In this document: in pieces, positions 31,947 through 36,800 of the stretch
Layout of the letters: each line of letters starts with the position of its first letter
Position numbering within the stretch: position 1 is the stretch's first letter
NCBI GenBank assembly: GCA_964497135.1
Contig: CAZCDO010000013.1
Location: 1 to 36,800, forward strand
Reading direction: 5' to 3'
Length of the DNA: 36,800 nucleotides
DNA from: CAIJXV01 sp964497135
GTDB taxonomy: Bacteria; Verrucomicrobiota; Kiritimatiellia; CAIKKV01; CAIJXV01
Notes under the pieces: model-generated
What the model saw: the letters and a program-made list of their open reading frames with translations, nothing else
Told to the model about the DNA's origin: nothing
Database searches by the model: none
Translations under genes and position numbers: made by a program

Positions 31947-33983
31947 ATGGCCGACGATCAACCCCCCGAACAACCCGAACTTTTCGCCGCCACTGAACTC
32001 GGTTTGGCGCCGGTGGATACCGGCGCCTCCGAAGAGCCCGTCGATTCACCCTTGCGGACGATGTTCGACAGCCATTTTCTGCAATATGCCTCCTATGTCA
32101 TCCGTGACCGGGCCATTCCCCATCTCGCCGACGGTCTGAAACCCGTTCAGCGTCGAATCCTCCATGCCCTCTTCGAAAAAGACGACGGCCGCTTCGTCAA
32201 GGTCGCCAATATCGTCGGCCATGCCATGCAATATCACCCCCATGGCGACGCCTCCATCACCGACGCCCTCGTCGGCCTCGTCAACCGCCGCTTCCTGATC
32301 GAGGGGCAGGGGAATTTCGGCAACCTCCTCACTGGCGACCCGGCCGCCGCCTCGCTCTATATCGAATGCCGCCTCACCGAATTAGCCCGCGAGGAAATCT
32401 ACAATCCGGCCCTGACCGATTTCATCCCCTCCTATGACGGGCGCAACCGGGAACCCGTCACCCTCCCCCCACGGCTGCCCCCCCAGCCCATGACGGGCGC
32501 GGAAGGCATTGCCGTCGGCCTCTCCACCCGCCTGTTGCCCCATAATTTCGGTGAACTGCTCGAAGCCCAGATGGCCATTCTCCGCAACAAACCGTTCGCG
32601 GTCCTTCCCGATTTTCAGCAAGGCGGCCTGATGGACGCCTCGGAATACGCCGATGGCAACGGACGGGTCCGCCTGCGCGCCCGGATCGAAATCCGATCCC
32701 CCACCACCCTCGTCATCCGCGAAATCCCCTGCGGCACCACCACCGACCAACTCATCGCCTCGATCGAGGCCGCCGCCTTCCTGAAAAAAATCCCGGTCAA
32801 AACCCTCACCGATTTCACCGCCGACCAGGTCGAGATCGAACTGGCCCTCACCCCGGAGGCCGATGCCCAGAAGGCCATCCAGGCGCTCTTCGCCTTTACC
32901 GAATGCGAAATCACTCTCAGCGTCCGCGCCATCGTCATCCAGGACCGGCGCCCGGTCGAAATGTCCGTCTCCTCGATCCTTCAGGCGGGAACCGAGGCGC
33001 TGGTCGTTTTGCTCCGGCGTGAACTCCGGCACGCGTTGACCCAGTTGACCGAAGCCCTCCATTTCAAAACCCTGATTGAAATTTTTATCGGCGAGGGCCT
33101 CTATCGCAACCTCGAACAATGCGAAACGCTCGAAGCCATGGAGCAAACCATCCGCGAGGGGCTGATCCCCTTTCGCGACCGGCTCCAACGCGACCTGACG
33201 CAGAAAGACATCGAACAACTTCTGGAACTGAAAATCCGCCGCATCGCCCGGTTCGACCTGGATAAAAACCGGGAGGAACTCGCCAAAATCCGCACGGATA
33301 TCGGTGAGACCCGGCGGAATCTCGACGATCTGACCTCCTACGCCCTGGCCACCCTCCGGAGACTCCACCGCAAATTCGCCGCCGAATTCCCCCGCCGCAC
33401 CGAAATCACCACCTTCGCCGGACTCGACCTGAAGGCCATCACCGCCCGGGAACTGAACCTCGTTTACGACCGCACCTCCGGGTACCTCGGAAGCGACCTT
33501 AAAGGCGCCCCCCTCCTCTCCTGTTCCTCCTACGACAAACTGCTCCTCGTTTGGGCGGATGGACGCTACCGGGTCATTTCGCCACCCGAAAAACTGTTCG
33601 TGGATAAAAACCTGCTCTATTGCCGTCCCTATGACCGGGACCAGGTTTTCACCCTGGCCTATACCGACAGCGGGATCACCTATCTCAAGCGCTTCACCCC
33701 CGGCGGCGTCATCACCCAGCGCGATTATCGCTGTGGTCCCGACGGCGCTCAAGTCGTCTTATTGGACGAGACCGGAGCCGACAAGATTTATGTGCGCTAT
33801 CAACCGTCCGAAAAATTAAAAATCCGCCAGCAGATTTTTCTGGCAACCCAAGCGCCGGTGCAAACCCCCAAAAATGCGGGAGCCCAGATGACCGTCAAAG
33901 CCATCGAGGCCATCGACATCAAACCCCTGCCCGATTGGGATCAATATCCCGCCGCACCGGCCGGTAAAATCATGAAGCCCTGA
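31947..33983 (+). CDS. parC: DNA topoisomerase IV subunit A (ParC), Leu before catalytic Tyr
   Basis: The 678-residue subunit has the breakage-reunion core: YVIRDRAIPHLADGLKPVQRRI (about 50-71), HAMQYHPHGDASI and the active-site Tyr138 in AASLYIECRLTELA. Tyr138 attacks DNA. The residue just before it is Leu137 (CTC, 32355-32357), whereas GyrA/ParC proteins nearly always have Arg there, which helps catalysis. A helical tower and coiled-coil domain (about 340-480) and a reduced C-terminal beta-pinwheel (about 500-640) follow; the protein is shorter than E. coli ParC. GGAGGA at 31934-31939 serves the ATG, three bases after parE. Together with ParE it relaxes and decatenates DNA. The Leu may be natural, or a single-base consensus error (CGC to CTC). 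Confidence 0.92.
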   Translation: MADDQPPEQPELFAATELGLAPVDTGASEEPVDSPLRTMFDSHFLQYASYVIRDRAIPHLADGLKPVQRRILHALFEKDDGRFVKVANIVGHAMQYHPHGDASITDALVGLVNRRFLIEGQGNFGNLLTGDPAAASLYIECRLTELAREEIYNPALTDFIPSYDGRNREPVTLPPRLPPQPMTGAEGIAVGLSTRLLPHNFGELLEAQMAILRNKPFAVLPDFQQGGLMDASEYADGNGRVRLRARIEIRSPTTLVIREIPCGTTTDQLIASIEAAAFLKKIPVKTLTDFTADQVEIELALTPEADAQKAIQALFAFTECEITLSVRAIVIQDRRPVEMSVSSILQAGTEALVVLLRRELRHALTQLTEALHFKTLIEIFIGEGLYRNLEQCETLEAMEQTIREGLIPFRDRLQRDLTQKDIEQLLELKIRRIARFDLDKNREELAKIRTDIGETRRNLDDLTSYALATLRRLHRKFAAEFPRRTEITTFAGLDLKAITARELNLVYDRTSGYLGSDLKGAPLLSCSSYDKLLLVWADGRYRVISPPEKLFVDKNLLYCRPYDRDQVFTLAYTDSGITYLKRFTPGGVITQRDYRCGPDGAQVVLLDETGADKIYVRYQPSEKLKIRQQIFLATQAPVQTPKNAGAQMTVKAIEAIDIKPLPDWDQYPAAPAGKIMKP

Positions 33984-34027
33984 CCCTTTATGCTGTTCAA
34001 TAACACCCAACCCGGAGACCCCCACCC

Positions 34028-35065
34028 ATGAAAGCCGCAGTCCTCGAAAAAACGAATGTCCTGAAAGTCTGGGACCATCTGCCCCAACCCCAAATTGGAG
34101 ACTACGAAGCGCTCTGCGAATTGCTCTTCGGCGCCACCTGTTCCGGCACTGACAGCCATATCATCCGCGGGGTCTTCCCTTGGATCTCCCCCCTGCCCAC
34201 CATCCTGGGCCATGAAAGTGTCGGACGGGTGATCAAAATCGGACCGAAGGTCCGCAACTATCAGATCGGCGACCTCGTCACCCGTGTGGGCGCAACCCCG
34301 ATTCCCGAAAAAAACATCTCGATCACCTGGGGCGGATTCGCCCAATTCGGCGTCGCCCGCGATCACTGGGCCATGTGCGCCGATGGCCGTCCGGCTGGAG
34401 AGTGGCAGGGAAGCCGCTGGAACCAGATTGTGCCGCCGTCCATCTCCCCGGAAGTCGCCCCGATGTTGACCACCTGGCGGGAAACCTATTCCTACCTTTT
34501 CCGGATGGGCATCTCGCCCTCCACCCGCATCCTGATTTTGGGATCGGGCGGGAACGGGCTCTCGTTTGCCGCGCATGCGGTTAACCTCGGCGTGGCCCAG
34601 GTCGCTCTGCTCGGCGCCCCGTATATGGCCGCCAAAGCCAAAAAACTGGGCGTGCATCATTTCATCGACTATCATACCGCCGATCCAATCGCCCCCCTCC
34701 TCGAAGCCAACCCCGAAAAGTTCGATATCATCCTGGATTCCGTCGGACAGAAGGGCCAGATCGACCGCGTCTTCAAATGCCTCAAACCCGGCGGCAAGGT
34801 CGCGATTTACGGCATCGATGATTTCGGCAAGGTCACCTTGGACCCCTCCAAAGGCCCCGGCCCCTTCATGTACTGGTCCGGCGGTTACGATGAGACGGAA
34901 ACCCACCAGGTAGTGACCGACATGGTCCGGCAGGGAAAACTGGATGTCTCGATCTGGTACGACACCACTCAAGCCTATCCGTTGACCCAGATCATGACGG
35001 CCTTCGAAGATGTCTGGGCACGCAAAACAGTCAAGGCGCTGATCAAGCTGACCGAGGGTCAATGA
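34028..35065 (+). CDS. Zinc-type medium-chain dehydrogenase (MDR/alcohol dehydrogenase-like)
   Basis: The 345-residue protein has the GroES-like N-terminal domain with catalytic-zinc residues Cys38 (CSGTD), His62 and Glu63 (GHE), and the Rossmann domain with GSGGNG at 172-177. The four-Cys structural zinc loop is missing, as in some polyol and sugar dehydrogenase relatives. It probably oxidises an alcohol or sugar alcohol with NAD(P)+; the substrate is unknown. GGAG at 34014-34017 lies ten bases before the ATG. It follows parC by 44 bases in the same direction, but has no functional link with it that I can see. A REP cluster with a terminator-like hairpin follows downstream. Confidence 0.88.
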   Translation: MKAAVLEKTNVLKVWDHLPQPQIGDYEALCELLFGATCSGTDSHIIRGVFPWISPLPTILGHESVGRVIKIGPKVRNYQIGDLVTRVGATPIPEKNISITWGGFAQFGVARDHWAMCADGRPAGEWQGSRWNQIVPPSISPEVAPMLTTWRETYSYLFRMGISPSTRILILGSGGNGLSFAAHAVNLGVAQVALLGAPYMAAKAKKLGVHHFIDYHTADPIAPLLEANPEKFDIILDSVGQKGQIDRVFKCLKPGGKVAIYGIDDFGKVTLDPSKGPGPFMYWSGGYDETETHQVVTDMVRQGKLDVSIWYDTTQAYPLTQIMTAFEDVWARKTVKALIKLTEGQ

Positions 35066-35106
35066 CAACAAGAAGTTTCCCGCCGCTAAAGAATGGGGTG
35101 TTGTAG

Positions 35107-35438
35107 GCCGGGCCTCCGCGCCCGGCGTGCCGGCCGCTCCATCTCCCTCTCCCCGGACGCCCGCCACGGAGGGCGGGCCGACATCGCTGGAGATTTAAGG
35201 AAGTGGAACAGGCTTCCAGCCTGTTTTTCCTGGCGGGGAGCAAGCTGGAAGCTTGCGCTACTTAAAAAGCCCGCCACGGAGGGCGGGCCGACATCGATCT
35301 GAACCGTCCTCGAAGGTGGGGAGGCACGCACAAATGTCCCAGTCCCCATTCTCTTTGGACTGCGGAACTGATTGTTCCGCCCTATCGCTATCGGACGCAG
35401 TTCACTGCTTCCGGCGAAAGGCGGCAGTGAAATGCCGC
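35107..35438. repeat. REP-like hairpin cluster, including a 28-bp exact direct repeat
   Basis: The gene-free gap 35066-35535 is packed with hairpins: GCCGGGC/GCCCGGC (35107-35126), GCCCGCC/GGCGGGC (35159-35178) and an identical copy of it at 35269-35288, AACAGGC/GCCTGTT (35207-35225), GCAAGCT/AGCTTGC (35240-35256), GCGGAAC/GTTCCGC (35362-35380) and GCGGCA/TGCCGC (35421-35438). The two GCCCGCC copies belong to a 28-base exact direct repeat (35159-35186, 35269-35296). The last two hairpins resemble each other in inverted orientation. Several different REP families seem stacked together. No ORF here is credible. Confidence 0.8.
35207..35228 (+). terminator. Terminator-like hairpin downstream of the MDR dehydrogenase
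   Basis: A seven-base stem AACAGGC/GCCTGTT with a five-base loop runs straight into a run of five T. It could end transcription of the dehydrogenase gene about 140 bases upstream. It also belongs to the REP cluster, so termination may be incidental. Confidence 0.45.
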
Positions 35439-35535
35439 ACTCCACAGTGGGCCCCAATCTTTTGAAACGGGCCCGCTGAATCGCTCGCCCTTTTCAACAC
35501 TTGACGTCCTCCGCCCTTCCGGTAGAGTTTTGGTC

Positions 35536-36300
35536 ATGAGCCGATCCGTCCCCGCTTCAAATCAAAAAACCGCCCTGGTCACCGGGGGGGCCAGGGGAAT
35601 CGGCTATTCGATCGCCCTCCATCTGCTTCAGACCGGTTATCGGGTTATCTTGGCCGATTGCGCAGTCCCCGCGGGAATGGCCGCTGTCCGCCGGCTTCGC
35701 ACAAAAGGCGTCGTCACCTTTCATCCCACCGATGTCGCGGATGAAACAGCGGTCGACCGGCTGTTCGACGGCTGGATCCGCAGGTACCAACGTTTGGATT
35801 TACTGGTCAATAACGCCGGGATCGGCGGTTTCGGAAAACCAGTCGAAAAACTTTCGCCCGCAGAATGGAATCGGACCTTGGGGGTCAATCTCACGGGCGC
35901 ATTTCTTTGCACCCGGAGGGCCGTTCCCCTGTTGCGTAAAACCCGCGGGGTGATCGTCAATATCGCCTCCACCCGCGCCCTTCAATCCGAACCGAATTCC
36001 GAAGCCTATGCGGCCTCCAAGGGCGGGCTGGTCGCCCTGACCCACGCCCTGGCCATCAGCCTGGGACCGGCCATCCGGGTCCATGCGATCAGTCCCGGCT
36101 GGATCGATGTCCGCCCCCCGGTCCAACGGACGAAATTGCGATCCGCCGATCACCTCCAGCAGCCCGTCGGCCGGGTCGGAAAACCGGCGGACATTGCTGA
36201 ACTCGTTCTTTTCCTGGCCGATTCCCGAGCCGGCTTCATCACTGGCCAGAATTTCGTAGTCGACGGCGGCATGACCCGAAAAATGATCTATCTCGATTAA
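35536..36300 (+). CDS. Short-chain dehydrogenase/reductase (SDR, 3-ketoacyl reductase-like)
   Basis: The 254-residue protein is a classical SDR. It has TGGARGIG (residues 16-23) for NAD(P), NNAG at 92-95, and the catalytic Ser145, Tyr158 and Lys162 (YAASK). A C-terminal VDGGMTRKMIYLD tail follows. It reduces or oxidises an unidentified carbonyl or hydroxyl substrate. The ATG at 35536 is taken as the start; a TTG two codons earlier is possible. The ribosome site is weak. The thymidylate synthase gene starts 17 bases after its stop, so the two are probably co-transcribed. The glycine motif is the standard SDR one, not the TGxxxRxG of pteridine reductase or FolM, so a dihydrofolate reductase role is not supported. 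Confidence 0.88.
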   Translation: MSRSVPASNQKTALVTGGARGIGYSIALHLLQTGYRVILADCAVPAGMAAVRRLRTKGVVTFHPTDVADETAVDRLFDGWIRRYQRLDLLVNNAGIGGFGKPVEKLSPAEWNRTLGVNLTGAFLCTRRAVPLLRKTRGVIVNIASTRALQSEPNSEAYAASKGGLVALTHALAISLGPAIRVHAISPGWIDVRPPVQRTKLRSADHLQQPVGRVGKPADIAELVLFLADSRAGFITGQNFVVDGGMTRKMIYLD

Positions 36301-36317
36301 CCGCGAAAGGAAATTCC

Positions 36318-36800
36318 ATGCGCAATATCCCCGTCCTCCACGTCGAAGGCACCAGCCTGGCCCAGGCCTATGAACGCGCGCTCCTCGCCCTCTATCGCGA
36401 CGGAATCCCGTTCCGGACCCAATACGACAAGCCGGGCGATCCCCCGAGCCTCGATTCGACCATGAATATCACCGTGCTCGATCCCCTGGCCGACCCCATG
36501 ATTCACAAGGCGTTTCCCGGCGGCATTGAGGATCTGCGAGAATATGTGCTCGAGGTCCAGGGCATCAAGGATCATTGGGTCAAAAACATGAACGAGCCGG
36601 CCGATACCCGCTGGGAATATACCTATCATGGTCGCCTTGCCGCCTACGGAAGCTGGCGCGAATCCCGCGATGGCCGTTCGATCACCGCCGGTCCCTTTCA
36701 GGTGGATCAAATCCAGGCCGTCATCTCCAAGCTCGTCAAGGAACCCTATACCCGCCAGGCCCAGATGATCACCTGGATGCCCAATATCGATCTGACCTGG
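36318..36800 (+). CDS. thyA: Thymidylate synthase (ThyA family, archaeal-like), 3' end beyond window
   Basis: An open frame of 161 codons runs off the window. It reads NIPVLHVEGTSLAQAYERAL at the start, then SLDSTMNITVLDPLADPMIH, EDLREYVLEV.GIKDHW, WEYTYHGRL and QVDQIQAVISKLVKEPYTRQA, the pattern of thymidylate synthase-like proteins best known from archaea. The Arg/Gln-rich segment would bind dUMP phosphate; the catalytic Cys lies beyond the edge. The enzyme would methylate dUMP to dTMP with a reduced folate (or another pterin), but deoxycytidylate hydroxymethylase relatives share this fold and cannot be excluded from a fragment. GAAAGGA at 36305-36311 lies six bases before the ATG. The upstream SDR gene is 17 bases away. 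Confidence 0.8.
   Translation, partial: MRNIPVLHVEGTSLAQAYERALLALYRDGIPFRTQYDKPGDPPSLDSTMNITVLDPLADPMIHKAFPGGIEDLREYVLEVQGIKDHWVKNMNEPADTRWEYTYHGRLAAYGSWRESRDGRSITAGPFQVDQIQAVISKLVKEPYTRQAQMITWMPNIDLTW

Noticed and set aside
30081..33752. Long minus-strand frames opposite parE and parC (about 400 and 456 codons)
   Set aside because: They mirror the codon structure of the topoisomerase genes and show no recognisable domains.
35159..35296. CRISPR array suggested by a 28-base exact direct repeat
   Set aside because: Only two copies exist, 110 bases apart and filled with other palindromes, and no cas genes are present; it fits REP hairpins.
35536..36800. SDR acting as FolM-like dihydrofolate reductase beside thymidylate synthase
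   Set aside because: The SDR has the standard TGxxxGxG motif and not the TGxxxRxG of pteridine reductases, so the attractive context alone is not enough.
1..36800. tRNA, rRNA, tmRNA or prophage genes
   Set aside because: No cloverleaf with a credible anticodon arm, no rRNA-like stretch and no phage structural gene was seen on either strand by eye.

Overview
The window reads as a high-GC bacterial chromosome from a draft or metagenome assembly; a 10-N scaffold gap lies at 1670-1679. Gene content points to the PVC superphylum (Kiritimatiellota, Lentisphaerota or Verrucomicrobiota). The pointers are many uroporphyrinogen-decarboxylase-fold, Gfo/Idh/MocA and amidohydrolase-2 proteins, a ParE/ParC pair of the Bacteroidota/PVC kind, an archaeal-looking thymidylate synthase, and abundant REP-like hairpins with a REP-associated (RAYT, Y1) transposase. 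This placement is inferred from family resemblance; no rRNA or tRNA gene is visible.

Layout. (1) 1-2778: a partial RAYT transposase, a secreted coiled-coil protein, and two overlapping amidohydrolase-family genes read leftward from a strong promoter. (2) 3026-8979: a rightward operon of a DUF485 small membrane protein, an ActP-like sodium:solute symporter with an enlarged soluble loop, and a 1228-residue fusion PHP-TM-Cache-TM-PAS-PAS-CBS-CBS-nucleotidyltransferase (DUF294). This fusion is the most unusual protein here. (3) 15046-8955: a leftward efflux operon made of an ExbD-like lipoprotein, a TolC-like outer-membrane factor, a periplasmic adaptor lipoprotein and an RND pump. (4) 15178-21163: an RhlB-like DEAD-box helicase, two translationally coupled beta-propeller proteins (the second oligogalacturonate-lyase-like), and a short NADP-type malic enzyme. 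(5) 21311-29761: an accessory catabolic block with a GH30 glycosidase, two URO-D-fold proteins, a Gfo/Idh oxidoreductase, a 653-residue protein resembling a glycoside hydrolase, and an ABM monooxygenase. It is interspersed with REP elements and a roughly 1-kb gene-free stretch rich in inverted repeats. (6) 30126-33983: topoisomerase IV subunits ParE and ParC. (7) 34028-36800: a zinc-type MDR dehydrogenase, a REP cluster, an SDR oxidoreductase and the start of a thymidylate synthase gene.

How parts may work together. The symporter and the PHP/Cache/NTase fusion probably form a uptake-plus-sensing unit, extending the known association of DUF294-CBS proteins with acetate-type symporters. The four efflux genes make a complete tripartite pump plus an accessory lipoprotein. 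The RAYT gene and the scattered hairpin pairs fit the known RAYT/REP relationship. Two conserved enzymes each carry a single-base departure at a catalytic position (ParC Leu137 before Tyr138; helicase Cys435 in motif VI), so real variation must be separated from consensus error.
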